Source: JAZDCZ01 sp046757925
Lineage (GTDB): Bacteria; Gemmatimonadota; Gemmatimonadetes; Gemmatimonadales; GWC2-71-9
NCBI GenBank assembly: GCA_046757925.1
Contig: JBHHZE010000005.1
Coordinates: 1 to 64,000, forward strand
DNA: 64,000 nt
Reading direction: 5' to 3'
The translations under genes were made by a program, and so were the position numbers. The notes under the pieces were generated by a model. It was not told the DNA's origin and searched no databases. It saw nothing but the letters and a program-made list of their open reading frames with translations. Below, piece after piece: positions 9,062 to 17,931 of this stretch (within the stretch, counting starts at the first letter, position 1; each line of letters starts with the position of its first letter).

Positions 9062-9118
9062 GGCACCAACATAACGCCGCAGCCGGTGAAGCGTGGACCG
9101 GTAGCACCCTTACGGCGC

Positions 9119-9147
9119 TTGACATGTGATACACATGTAATCATCAT
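9119..9147 (+). promoter_or_regulatory. Promoter and palindromic operator of the toxin-antitoxin operon
   Basis: A TTGACA box (9119-9124) is followed after 17 bases by CATCAT (9142-9147), a 4-of-6 match to TATAAT. Between and overlapping them lies a perfect dyad ACATGTG-ATA-CACATGT (9122-9138); a further half-site CACATGT (9151-9157) covers the antitoxin start codon. FitA/VapB-type antitoxins autoregulate by binding such palindromes with their ribbon-helix-helix domain. With this spacing, transcription would start at or next to the ATG at 9154, and no ribosome site precedes it, so a leaderless message is likely. Confidence 0.6.
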
Positions 9148-9153
9148 ATTCAC

Positions 9154-9384
9154 ATGTCCAAGATGATTCAGATTCGTAACGTGCCCGACTCGGTCCATCG
9201 AGTACTCAAGGCGCGTGCGGCGATGTCTGGTTATTCCCTTTCCGAGTACTTGTTGCGGGAGATCACTCAGAGCGCCCAGGCGCCGACGGACGACCAACTG
9301 TGGGCCCGCATCAAAAAGCGACGCTCGGTGGAACTCGATCTCCCACTCGCCCGGATGGTCCGCGAGGAGCGCGATTCTCGTTGA
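9154..9384 (+). CDS. FitA/VapB-type ribbon-helix-helix antitoxin
   Basis: A 76-residue protein. Residues 3-40 (QIRNVPDSVHRVLKARAA and SEYLLREI) match the ribbon-helix-helix DNA-binding domain of FitA-like antitoxins; the acidic/basic C-terminal tail would wrap the toxin. The gene lies directly downstream of a palindromic operator and its TGA stop overlaps the TTG start of the PIN-domain gene (sequence TTGA), the usual antitoxin-first arrangement. The ATG at 9154 has no Shine-Dalgarno sequence, consistent with a leaderless message. Confidence 0.85.
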   Translation: MSKMIQIRNVPDSVHRVLKARAAMSGYSLSEYLLREITQSAQAPTDDQLWARIKKRRSVELDLPLARMVREERDSR

Positions 9385-9773
9385 TCGTCCTCGACGCATC
9401 GGTGGTCTTGGAAGTTATCCTCAGCACGGTGGTGGGACGGGGTTTAGAACCTCGGCTGAGGGCGGCCGGCGAATCGTGGCATGCGCCCGCGGTGCTCGAC
9501 CTCGAGGTGACACAGGTGCTGCGACGTCTCGCGCGTGTCAGGACGCTCACTTCCAAACGCGGTGCCCAAGCGGTCGCCGATCTCGCAGATCTACCGATCC
9601 GGCGCTATCCGCACTTGCCGTTCATCCACCGCGTGTGGAGTATGCGCCGGAACTTGACGGCATACGACGCCGCCTATGTGGCTCTCGCCGAGGAGCTCGG
9701 CGCGCCGCTTGTAACGCGTGATGCCAAGCTCGCGGCGGCTCCTGGGCACAGGGCCGTGGTAGAACTGGTGTAG
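9381..9773 (+). CDS. VapC/FitB-type PIN-domain ribonuclease toxin
   Basis: The TTG at 9381-9383 starts the true product (130 residues); the longer open frame upstream overlaps the antitoxin. A GAGGAGCG ribosome site lies inside the antitoxin gene about 10 bases before. The four PIN acidic residues are present: Asp5 (VLDAS), Glu42 (DLEVTQ), Asp96 (AYDAAYV) and Asp114 (TRDAKL), so the nuclease should be active. PIN toxins of this group cleave tRNA or rRNA when free of antitoxin. The rare-type start and 4-base overlap would keep toxin below antitoxin level. Confidence 0.88.
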   Translation: MIVLDASVVLEVILSTVVGRGLEPRLRAAGESWHAPAVLDLEVTQVLRRLARVRTLTSKRGAQAVADLADLPIRRYPHLPFIHRVWSMRRNLTAYDAAYVALAEELGAPLVTRDAKLAAAPGHRAVVELV

Positions 9774-9797
9774 CGTATCACCAATGTGTTCGTGAAT

Positions 9798-10883
9798 CTA
9801 GGGTTTCTTCAAGTCGTACAGTCGAACGTGTTCCAAATCCACGTCATCCTTCCACACGCCGAGCACGTAGTCCTCTCCTATGTCCAGTGCTCGAAAACTT
9901 TCGGGGAACTGCGTGGTGCCGAGTAGCATTCCATGACCGTCGAACACTGTCCAACGTACTCGGGAGTCGTCAGGAAGATTGTACTCTTGAACCGACCGTC
10001 CGAACACGACCCAAGCACGAGACCTCCTGCCATCACCGTCGATGTGCAGAAAGCCCTCGTCGCTCCCCGGATGCGACCCTATGCTACTGCTTGAGCGTCC
10101 GTCGAGTGAGTAGCGATAAAGTTCAGCATCTCCGCGGTAGAATCCTAGCGTAGCTTTGAACACGCTTACCGACGACCCTTGGACCAAGAAACCTGCAGTC
10201 GTGAAAACCCCCAACACAAGAGGGTATCGTACCCCCTCGGTCGCTCTGAGCGCGATCGACCGTCCGAATCTCCCCCCGGTATCGAACACCGACAAACGCC
10301 GGTGCTTGAGATCGTATGCTATCAATGAATCTCCACCGAAGCGCTGTACCTAACCGATGTTGCGAAACTCGCCGGGACCGTCGCCCGCACCACCGGTGGT
10401 AGCATCATACATTCCGTCGGGATCGTAGAACCGCAACTCTTGGGTGCCAGCATTGGCAATGACTATGCGGCCGTCGCTCAGCCGGATCGCGCTCGCTACA
10501 CGGAATAGCTGATAATTGGGATCGTGCTGCTGTTCACCGATGTCCACTGTCGGACGATCGGCCAGCCGCCACCCCACGCCCTCACGCCGGACGGGGTCGG
10601 AATTTTCAACAATCGTCACGCCGGCGCTGTCACGGACCGTAGAGGCATGATGCGCTGCAGTTCTACTCCCGCACACTGTCAACCCGAGCGACCCAAGAAT
10701 CAGAGCCGTGGCCGGGCGGATCCCAGAGACCAGTGGACTGTCACCGAGATTTCGTCGGCCGCGCGTTCGAGTGCTGACGCGAACTGAGACGCGCTCCGCT
10801 AGAAGCGTGAAAAGAGCATGACTACGAACGAACGTACGTGAGTGATACCGGGAACTCGATCCGAACACGGACAGCGTGGTCAC
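9798..10883 (-). pseudogene. 6-bladed beta-propeller lipoprotein gene broken by an in-frame TAG
   Basis: Two open segments in the same frame, 10350-10883 and 9798-10325, are separated by one stop codon, TAG at 10350-10352. Reading across it gives GDGPGEFRNIG-stop-VQRFGGDSLIAYD, and in related 6-bladed propellers this position is commonly a Trp (GPGEFR..WVQR..GDSL), so a TGG to TAG change is the simplest explanation. The N-terminal part has a lipobox-like LGLTVCGS segment and the family's DSAGVTIVEN opening. The real start is uncertain: no good start codon lies just before the signal segment, and the 5' end overlaps the TonB-like remnant. Read-through cannot be excluded but nothing supports it. 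Confidence 0.75.
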
Positions 10884-11376
10884 CTATCCTCCCCGGCTTG
10901 AAGCGGCACGACTGGACCCATTGTAGGAGCGCGTCGTCCGCCGTTTTGTCCGACGTTCGAATGACCTTGAGCAGCTTCTTCTCGGGAATCCCATCGGCGC
11001 CTATGACTACTTCCAGCACTGCCTGTACGTTGACCGGCAGGGGTTCGCCCCCGCGCGCGCTGATAGCGATCCTTGGCCCTGGCCCGGCCGGGTCGCGCCT
11101 TCGGGTCGAACCGCGGACACGCAATCTTCTTGGGGATTTTGGTGAGGACTCGCTGGCCGTTCTCGGTGTCGTTCAGTGAATAGATGGGCCGGAGATCCCG
11201 GGTAGTGAGGTTTGCTGGCGGCGTCGCCACCAGGGGTTGGGATCTAATACCGAAGTTCATTTGAACACCGCGAGCCCTTGCGATATCGGTCTGTGAATAC
11301 ACCTCTTGGGCTCTTGCTCCTGCCGGGGTCAGGAGCAAACCCATAGTGCGACCAGCAGGGAGAAACGGGTCCTCAT
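10822..11376 (-). pseudogene. TonB C-terminal-like gene with two compensating frameshifts
   Basis: The ATG at 11374-11376 has a strong GGAGG site 4 bases upstream and starts MRTRFSLLVAL, but this frame stops at 11329. The signal peptide continues only in another frame (GLLLTPAGARAQ then EVYSQTDIARARG), implying one missing base near 11343. That frame loses sense after about 11110, and the TonB-type C-terminal domain (VNVQAVLEVVIGADG, ALLQWVQSCRFKPGR) is back in the first frame, ending at 10822. TonB-like domains couple inner-membrane energy to outer-membrane transport. Either a decayed gene or two single-base sequence errors would explain it. It sits just upstream of the broken propeller gene. 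Confidence 0.55.
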
Positions 11377-11468
11377 CGGGCCTCCTTTTGGCAAGGCACG
11401 CTGTCCAAAGCATCTACTCCCGCAAATATTGCGATGAGATACCGGGAAGCGAAAGGAGGGTCGGGATT

Positions 11469-11744
11469 CTAGCGGGACGCACGCAAGAATCGCTTGGCGA
11501 GCTGCTCCAGACGTTCGTCCTGTTGTTCTCGCGCGCGCTCTAGAATCCGCTCGACATGCGCAACGAGTTTCTTCTCGCCCCAACTGTAGCCCGTTGCCAA
11601 CTCGGCGCTCCGCAAGTCGCCCTGGTTCCATCCTTCGATGAGTGCAAGTGCGGCGGCTTCGTCGAACCCGGGATCATCTCGCTCGGGTAGGATGTAACTG
11701 GGTTCGGGGCCCTCGGCGTCTTCGTTTACGAACGCTCGCGACAT
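11469..11744 (-). CDS. Small acidic helical protein of unknown function
   Basis: A 91-residue soluble protein, mostly helical and charged, with no signal peptide, cysteines or recognised domain. It begins with an acidic, proline-rich tail (EDAEGPEPSYILPERDDPG) and ends in a probable amphipathic helix (VERILERAREQQDERLEQLAKRFL). The start lies 15 bases after the stop of the large membrane kinase gene, so both are likely in one transcript and the small protein may act with the kinase. Its function is not recognised. Confidence 0.65.
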   Translation of the reverse strand: MSRAFVNEDAEGPEPSYILPERDDPGFDEAAALALIEGWNQGDLRSAELATGYSWGEKKLVAHVERILERAREQQDERLEQLAKRFLRASR

Positions 11745-11759
11745 TGAGAAGGGCCGTCG

Positions 11760-14414
11760 TCAGACCGGCTGTGCCTCGCGGGCCTGACTCTGCGCGATGT
11801 GCAACGTGATCACTGGTGCCGCCAGCAAGATCAACATCAACACGCCCGACGTTACGATTCGCGCCTCGTTTCCCGTCACCATGGAAATGGTACTCGGCAC
11901 AGCTGCGACGGTAAAGGTGGCGAACATGGTCACGACGACCCCGTAGCGAACCACGCAGGCACCCAGCACTAGCAACGTAGCCGCGGTAGTCAACGGCGCG
12001 ATGTCGCCTCCGATCATTGTCGACACGCTCGCCAGCAGATAGACCGCCACCGGCAAGGCCACGGCCAGCGCGGGTGACTTGACCCACCGTATCAGAAAAG
12101 CGACGATCAACAAGATAGGCCAGGCGAACACCAAAGCGCTCGCCAATGACTCCGACCCTACGTCCAGAAACGGTAGGTACGTATCCAGCGTGTCGATGTA
12201 CTGGAATCCGTCGCTCAAGGCGCCGCCGGGGTCGACATCGACGAAAACCTGAGCGTACTCGATGCCGGCCAGTATGAATCCAACCAGATATCCCAGGTAG
12301 GCCCTGCCGATCAGCCCTCCGGTGCGGAGCATTCGCCGCGCACTTCCTCCCAATCCGATGAGCGCATGTGGCAAGCGCCGCCGCGCAAGGAGTTCTCCCG
12401 CCACCACCGCCAACGTGAAGAACCCGACGACCACCCCGAAGCCGATCACCGCTATTAGCAGGGTGCTTGTCAGCGAGACCGTCAGTGGCTGCGTCGCGGG
12501 TGCAGTTGCAAGGCTCGTGCGCCAGTTGTTGATCCCGGCAGTCAGCAGGAGACCCGACAGCAACCCGGTTATCATCAGCGCCATACGCCAGCGTATGGCG
12601 TACCTGCCCCGCTTGACCAGGGTGACGACGGCGACACCGCCCATGCCCAGGAATAGGATCACTCCGAGTACGAAGGAGCCGTCGGACCCCGAATCTCGCG
12701 ATCGGGAGAACGCATCTGGCACTTCTACGTAATGCCGGTATCCGGTGACGTCATCTCCGAACACGTCGACGTGAAGCCGAACGGTACCGTTGGCATTGGT
12801 AGTGTCAGCCGCGAGCCAATCGATCTGTGGTTCGTGCAATTCCCAGGTAAAGTGATGATCGGTGCGACTCGCCTGCTGTTGCTCGCGGGCCTCGACCAGG
12901 GTCAACGAGTCCGGATTCCATCCCCGTTCCACGAGAAAGGAATCCGCAATGGCTCGGGCTATCGCTGTTTCGTGCTTGGCTCCCGGGTCATCATCCTGAA
13001 GTTGGTGATTGAATTCGACAATGCTTCCGTTACCACCGATACGGACGCGCCACACCTCGTTCTCTGGCGCTCGGAACCACCGGAGTTCCCAGCCGCCGAC
13101 GGGCGTCGTTCCCATCGCCAGGCGATGGGCTTCTTCTCTGTCATATGTTTCGAGCAACATCTTGCGAGCGGTGCCGGCCCGGACGAATCGCATGCCCTCG
13201 GTGAATGCACCCGCAGCACCGTGTTGCGTCAGGAAATCGCGTCCGGTTGCCAATGCCTCCGCTGTCTCGATCTCCGGCGTGTCGATGGCGATCTGGTTCT
13301 CGTAAGGATAGAGGACGAGTATGCCGACTAGCGATGCAAGACCGAGCACCGCGACACCGGATGCTTCGAGCCTGTCGAGCGGCGGGAAATCCCGCGGAAC
13401 CGCATCCAGTGAGATCGTCGTTGGCGGCTTGTGTGCATGAGAGGCCTCGACAACGCTCATGAAATCAGCGACGGAGTTCCACCGGTCGAGGGGTTCTTTT
13501 TCGAGACAGCGCATTACGGCCTGCGCGAGGGGCTTTGGGACATCGGGTGCTACCGACCGGAGGTCCGTGGGTCTCGTCGTCAGGTGGTGTACGATCAGCT
13601 GTTGTGCGCTGCTCTCTCCGAACGGAGGCACGCCCGCCAGCATTTGGTAGGCGACCACGCCCAGCGAGTAAATGTCGGATCGATGATCCAAATTGTGGCT
13701 ACCGCTGGCCTGTTCCGGGCTCATGTATTGAGGGGTGCCGATGACAACGCCAGTCCCGGTCAGCGAGCCGGTCTGCTGTGTTGCTTTGGCAATGCCGAAG
13801 TCCATGAGGAGGACGCGCCGTTCCCCTCCCTCGAGGAATATGTTCTCGGGCTTGATGTCGCGGTGGATGATTCCGGCCTCGTGCGCCGTAGATAACGCGG
13901 ACGCGGTTTCGAGTACGATGCGCCTAACCTCCGGTACCGGAAGGCGTCCCTCTCGCCGCAATCGATCCGCAAGAGTCTCGCCCTTGATGTGAGGCATGAC
14001 AAAATAGGCGAGGCCCTCGGCCTCACCCAGGGCGTAGATGGGTACGATGTTGGGATGTCTGAGTTGCGCCACGGCCTCCGCCTCTCGTTGGAAGCGTCCG
14101 AGCAGTTCGGGGGTCGGAAACAGGTCGAACCGCATCGCCTTGATGGCAACCTCGCGCTTCAGACGCAGGTCACGGGCCGCGTACACTGTCCCGAAACCTC
14201 CGCTGCCGATTACATCGGTGAGCTGATAGGCGTCTCCCAATGATGCCTGGAGCTTCTCGCGGTATGTCTGCTCGTCCGATGTCGGGTCGACCGGAGTTCG
14301 GTCTAGGCCGGACTCCTGGCTGATCTGGGTAGGGGTTGCCGCGCCACATCCGGAGCAGAACGATGCGTTCGGCGGAATCGGAGTCTGGCACGACTGACAG
14401 ACGGCGCCGGCCAT
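11760..14414 (-). CDS. Zinc-ribbon Ser/Thr kinase fused to a polytopic membrane domain
   Basis: An 884-residue protein. Residues 6-23 hold a zinc ribbon (CQSC and CSGC). A PknB-type kinase follows with GSGGFG (70-75), VAIK, HRDIKPEN (184-191), DFG and GTPQYMSPEQ. After a transmembrane helix near 360-380 comes a roughly 200-residue extracytoplasmic region containing two related segments that resemble PepSY-like folds (WELRWFRAPENEVWRVRIGG, HHFTWELHEPQIDW), then about eight hydrophobic helices to the C-terminus. I do not recognise the membrane domain. GGAG lies 5 bases before the ATG. The gene is divergent from the S9 peptidase and followed by a small helical-protein gene. Confidence 0.9.
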   Translation of the reverse strand: MAGAVCQSCQTPIPPNASFCSGCGAATPTQISQESGLDRTPVDPTSDEQTYREKLQASLGDAYQLTDVIGSGGFGTVYAARDLRLKREVAIKAMRFDLFPTPELLGRFQREAEAVAQLRHPNIVPIYALGEAEGLAYFVMPHIKGETLADRLRREGRLPVPEVRRIVLETASALSTAHEAGIIHRDIKPENIFLEGGERRVLLMDFGIAKATQQTGSLTGTGVVIGTPQYMSPEQASGSHNLDHRSDIYSLGVVAYQMLAGVPPFGESSAQQLIVHHLTTRPTDLRSVAPDVPKPLAQAVMRCLEKEPLDRWNSVADFMSVVEASHAHKPPTTISLDAVPRDFPPLDRLEASGVAVLGLASLVGILVLYPYENQIAIDTPEIETAEALATGRDFLTQHGAAGAFTEGMRFVRAGTARKMLLETYDREEAHRLAMGTTPVGGWELRWFRAPENEVWRVRIGGNGSIVEFNHQLQDDDPGAKHETAIARAIADSFLVERGWNPDSLTLVEAREQQQASRTDHHFTWELHEPQIDWLAADTTNANGTVRLHVDVFGDDVTGYRHYVEVPDAFSRSRDSGSDGSFVLGVILFLGMGGVAVVTLVKRGRYAIRWRMALMITGLLSGLLLTAGINNWRTSLATAPATQPLTVSLTSTLLIAVIGFGVVVGFFTLAVVAGELLARRRLPHALIGLGGSARRMLRTGGLIGRAYLGYLVGFILAGIEYAQVFVDVDPGGALSDGFQYIDTLDTYLPFLDVGSESLASALVFAWPILLIVAFLIRWVKSPALAVALPVAVYLLASVSTMIGGDIAPLTTAATLLVLGACVVRYGVVVTMFATFTVAAVPSTISMVTGNEARIVTSGVLMLILLAAPVITLHIAQSQAREAQPV

Positions 14415-14591
14415 TGGGTCTCCAGTGAGAGTTGTTCGCTAGAAATACCTCCTAGTGAGCATGAGTGCAAGGCCCGGAGCAGGACATGTTACTCGCGCAG
14501 AGCGCTGCAATGTTCCATCTTTGTTGCCGCACTAGAACGACTACAATTTCGCCCCGCAACTGATGGATCTAACACCCACGGAGTGGTACCC

Positions 14592-16781
14592 ATGCGAGAA
14601 TCACCGAGAGTCTCTGCACTGCTCGTGACAATGGTTGGGGCAGCGGCAGTTGTGTCGGCCGCACATGCTCAAACCCGTCCCTTCAATGCCGAGGATATGC
14701 TGGACGTCGTACGGATCAGTGGGCGGATCGCCCTGTCTCCGACGGGTGACAGGTTGGCCTATGTGCTGCCGGATCTGGCCGACGAGTGGAACGTGTACGA
14801 GCGATTGCAGGTTGGGACAGTACACGTGCAGAGGATATCGCACTCCGGCGCCGGCCAAGCGGAGCCGCTCGGCCCGTCGGGGCAGAGGAGCTCGTTCCCG
14901 GCGTTTTCGCCAGACGGCGCCAACCTAGCGTTCTATGTAGAGCGGCCCAGGGGTGGACAGTTGGCCGTTTGGAACGCCCGCACCGGCAAGGTGCGCGTTC
15001 TGGGCGCTTCCTTCTCGGGCAAACCGTTTGCCGCGCCCCAGTGGGCTGGACCTGGCCGCATCATCTATGCGCGACCTACGGCATCCGATCCCAAACCCCA
15101 GGTGCCCCGCGTAACCGTCATGCACAGCACCGACGAGGTTCTGCCGGGCGACGCGTTCTTTGCCAACCGTCGGCGGGCGGGACTTGCCGTCATTGACATT
15201 GAAACGGGTGTAGCACGTACGCTCCTCGACGATCGTGAGCCGCTTAGAAGATTCGAAGTTTCACCAGACGGTCGTCGTGTTCTGGCTGCCCTGCCCTCAT
15301 CCGAGACCGCGGGTGTGTATCGCCGGGAGGTGAATGGGACACTCGTGTGGTCTTTGGATTCGGAAAGCGACGGCCGCAAGATCGCGGCCGGCGGCGAGCG
15401 CATTTCGTGGCTGCCGGACGGGCGTTTGTTCTGGCGTAGCAAGGGACGGTTGGTGACGCTGGATGCCGATCGACCGGGCCCGGCCGAGGGTGGTGAGCCA
15501 GAGCCGTTCATGGAGAATTTGAAGACAGCCATAACCCGGTTGGTCTGGTCGCCGGACGGCAAACGCTTTGTGAGCCTGGTACGCGATCCCTCGTTGACTG
15601 ATCCGGAGATCGAGCCACCCAAACCCAACATGTTCACGATCGCGCGGCCGTTCATGGATCTCTATCTCATGTCACGATCGGGTGATGCTCTCACGAATCT
15701 TACGTCAGAGATCGATGACCAAATAAGTGATCCTGTTTGGAGCGTGGACGGTTCGGCGCTGTTCTTCCGTGCGATCGATAACGCTACGTACGACGAGACC
15801 ATCTACCGTTACGACTTGAAGCGTCAGCGATTGTCGCCGGTGGCGCGCGGCGAAGAGTCGTATAGCAATCTGATGGCGGTGCCGGGCGGACTGCTCGTCA
15901 CGATCCAATCGGCTACCACGCCCGGTGACGTATGGCGCATCGACGCCGCGAACGGGAAGCGCGTCCGAGTAACGGAACTGAATCCACAGCTCAGGCACTT
16001 CGCCTTCAGCAGGCCGGAGCTGTTTCACTTTCACAACGGTGATGGCGAACGTTTGGGGGCCCTGCTGTACAAGCCGACCGGCGTAACTGGTGATACAGGC
16101 ATCCCTGTCATAACCTACGTCTACGAAAAACTCACGCCCGGGATCCACCGTTTTAGCGCCCGGCATCAGATCTTCGCAACGCACGGCTATGCGGTGTTGA
16201 TGCCCAATGTGAAAGTAAAGGTGGGCGAGACCGGAACGTCTTTCGTCAAGACTGTGGTGCCTGCCGTGAACGCCGTGAGGGCGATGGGGTTCACCAACGA
16301 CAGATTCTGTCTCTGGGGTGGCAGCTTTGGGGCCTACGCGACGTCTTACGTGATCACACAGACGAATATTTTCAGTTGTGCCGTATCTCGTGCGACGCCG
16401 CCGGAACTGTTTCGTAACTGGGCCAGCGGGCGCGACCGCGATTCCGACAACATTGAGCGTGGTCAGGCGCGGATGGGAGGGAGTCCGTTCGAAGTGATGG
16501 AGCGCTACTTGTCGCAGTCGGCGTTTTTTCACCTGGACAAAGTCGAGACGCCAGTGCTATTGATGCACGGAGTGAAGGACTACACGATCCTCTATGGCGA
16601 GGGCGAGATGATGTTCTACGCTCTCAGAAGGTTGGGGAAGAAGGCGACCTTGGTGAGCTACCGCGATGGCGATCACAGCCTTTCGCGACACTCGCGCCAA
16701 GACACCATCGACGTGCACCGCCGTATGCTAGAATGGTTCAACAAGTATCTGCGGCCGGATGGAGGGGTGCAGACGCGCTAG
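14592..16781 (+). CDS. Secreted S9-family prolyl oligopeptidase-like serine peptidase
   Basis: A 729-residue protein with a signal peptide ending SAAHAQ. The N-terminal two-thirds is a TolB-like propeller (repeats such as RFEVSPDGRRVLAAL), and the C-terminal third is an alpha/beta hydrolase with catalytic Ser578 in GGSFGA, Asp663 in GVKDY and His695 in DGDHS, so the triad is complete. S9 enzymes cleave short peptides or acyl-peptides that pass through the propeller. ATG 14592 was preferred to the GTG nine bases earlier because GGAG lies 8 bases before it. The roughly 175-base gap to the divergent kinase should contain both promoters. Confidence 0.92.
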   Translation: MRESPRVSALLVTMVGAAAVVSAAHAQTRPFNAEDMLDVVRISGRIALSPTGDRLAYVLPDLADEWNVYERLQVGTVHVQRISHSGAGQAEPLGPSGQRSSFPAFSPDGANLAFYVERPRGGQLAVWNARTGKVRVLGASFSGKPFAAPQWAGPGRIIYARPTASDPKPQVPRVTVMHSTDEVLPGDAFFANRRRAGLAVIDIETGVARTLLDDREPLRRFEVSPDGRRVLAALPSSETAGVYRREVNGTLVWSLDSESDGRKIAAGGERISWLPDGRLFWRSKGRLVTLDADRPGPAEGGEPEPFMENLKTAITRLVWSPDGKRFVSLVRDPSLTDPEIEPPKPNMFTIARPFMDLYLMSRSGDALTNLTSEIDDQISDPVWSVDGSALFFRAIDNATYDETIYRYDLKRQRLSPVARGEESYSNLMAVPGGLLVTIQSATTPGDVWRIDAANGKRVRVTELNPQLRHFAFSRPELFHFHNGDGERLGALLYKPTGVTGDTGIPVITYVYEKLTPGIHRFSARHQIFATHGYAVLMPNVKVKVGETGTSFVKTVVPAVNAVRAMGFTNDRFCLWGGSFGAYATSYVITQTNIFSCAVSRATPPELFRNWASGRDRDSDNIERGQARMGGSPFEVMERYLSQSAFFHLDKVETPVLLMHGVKDYTILYGEGEMMFYALRRLGKKATLVSYRDGDHSLSRHSRQDTIDVHRRMLEWFNKYLRPDGGVQTR

Positions 16782-16828
16782 TGGGTAACTCCCCGGCAGC
16801 GCGGCTATGAACGTGTCAAGTGATGCGA

Positions 16829-17050
16829 TCAATTACAGTTTGTCGTCTCCCGAAAATAGCGCCTCCCGTCGAGAAAGAGTTTCGTACCGTCGTGTGTAAC
16901 GGTGTAGCTGGCGATGCGTCCGTCGTTATACTCGAGGACCAGTGTACCGTTCTCGAGGTCTCCCGATACCTTCCACATGCCTCCATTGCGCGAGAGGCCT
17001 TCGCTTCGCATTACGAGGAACTGACTTCCTTGTTCCTCGATTTCGCGTCA
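16829..17050 (-). pseudogene. Remnant of a small secreted-type protein (C-terminal part)
   Basis: About 60-70 codons ending at 16829. The sequence (WKVSGDLENGTLVLEYNDG, then DGTKLFLDGRRYFRE) looks like the last strands of a small lipocalin-like or beta-barrel domain found in hypothetical secreted proteins of related genomes. No signal peptide or convincing ribosome site precedes it, and its 5' end runs directly into the 3' end of an NDH-2 remnant in another frame. It may be a separate short gene from ATG 17009-17011, but a truncated copy is more likely. Confidence 0.4.
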
Positions 17051-17673
17051 CGTAGCTCCACGCCCACTGAATGAAAACGAGGAGTCGGCTCTCGAACTCC
17101 ACCAGATACATCAAGTGGACGAACAGCCACAGCAACCAAGCGGGATAGCCCGAGAACCTCAACTTGCCGAAGTCGGCCACGGCCGCCGCACGCCCGATCG
17201 TTGCAAGCTGTCCCTTGTCGGAATAACCGAACCCAGCCAGCGTCCTGCCGCGCAGCCGCGCTTTGATGAGCCTTGCTACGTAACGCCCCCGAGCCATCGC
17301 CACCGGCGCGATCCCGGGGAGCGGCTGGCCGGTTTGGTGCGAGAAGTTGGCGAGATCTCCTATGACGAATACCTCCGGGTGGCCCGGAATGCTGAGATCG
17401 GACTGTACAATCACTCGTCCCATTCGGTCCAGCGCCGCTCCAGTGTGTTGAGAGATCGCCTCGCCTAGTGGCGAAGCGGCTACTCCTGCCGCCCAGAGCG
17501 GTGTCCGGCTTCGTATTCGTTCTTCCAGGTCACCGTGGCGCACGGTCACGGCGTCTTCGACGATATCGGTGACCAAGGTCTCGGTCCTAACCGTTACACC
17601 GAGTCGCTCGAGGGATTGAGTCGCTTTCTTCGAGAGATCTCTTGGGTAGAGGGGTAGCACCCGGTTTCCACTA
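17045..17673 (-). pseudogene. Remnant of type II NADH dehydrogenase (NDH-2), C-terminal half
   Basis: The reading frame encodes the second half of an FAD-dependent NDH-2: LPLYPRDLSKKATQSLERLGV, the NAD/FAD-region motif LWAAGVAASPLG, the FAD-binding GDLANF, and the membrane-associating tail (AWLLWLFVHLMYLVEFESR to YVTRNRG). About 190 N-terminal residues, including the first Rossmann GxGxxG motif, are absent; upstream lies a kinase scrap on the other strand. After YVTRNRG the frame continues into unrelated sequence. A protein without the FAD-binding half cannot function, so this is a truncated remnant. Confidence 0.75.
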
Positions 17674-17685
17674 CGAGCCGGCCAG

Positions 17686-17810
17686 GCTGGCATGGTGACC
17701 GTTTATATGGGGTACGATCACAAACACGGCGGTAGGGTCGCGGTCAAGCTGCGTCCCGCACTCGGCTATGCCGGGCGGTGAGCGCTTCCTGACTCTCCCG
17801 TCTCCCTTTA
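17686..17810 (+). pseudogene. Remnant of a Ser/Thr kinase gene (glycine loop and VAVK region)
   Basis: On the plus strand, 17686-17780 reads AGMVTVYMGYDHKHGGRVAVK followed by LRPALGYA, which matches the glycine-rich loop and the catalytic-lysine strand of PknB-type kinases (consensus GGMATVYLA.D.KH.R.VAVKVLRPEL). A frameshift follows: the expected GGERFL continues one base out of frame (GGCGGTGAGCGCTTCCTG). Nothing else of the kinase remains before the porin-like gene. It is a scrap about 40 codons long. Confidence 0.6.
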
Positions 17811-17931
17811 CCTTTCGTGCGGGACCAGAGGAGTAGCTGTGTACAAAACCCGCTGCCTCCGCGCTAGCAGATCGAGATGCGCGTGATCATTGGGTAGTTC
17901 AAAGAACTTGAGCGGCATCGTTGATGTCGTT

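Noticed and set aside
16926..17693. Intact 255-residue NADH dehydrogenase gene
   Set aside because: The FAD-binding N-terminal half is missing and the last 35 codons are unrelated sequence, so it is a remnant.
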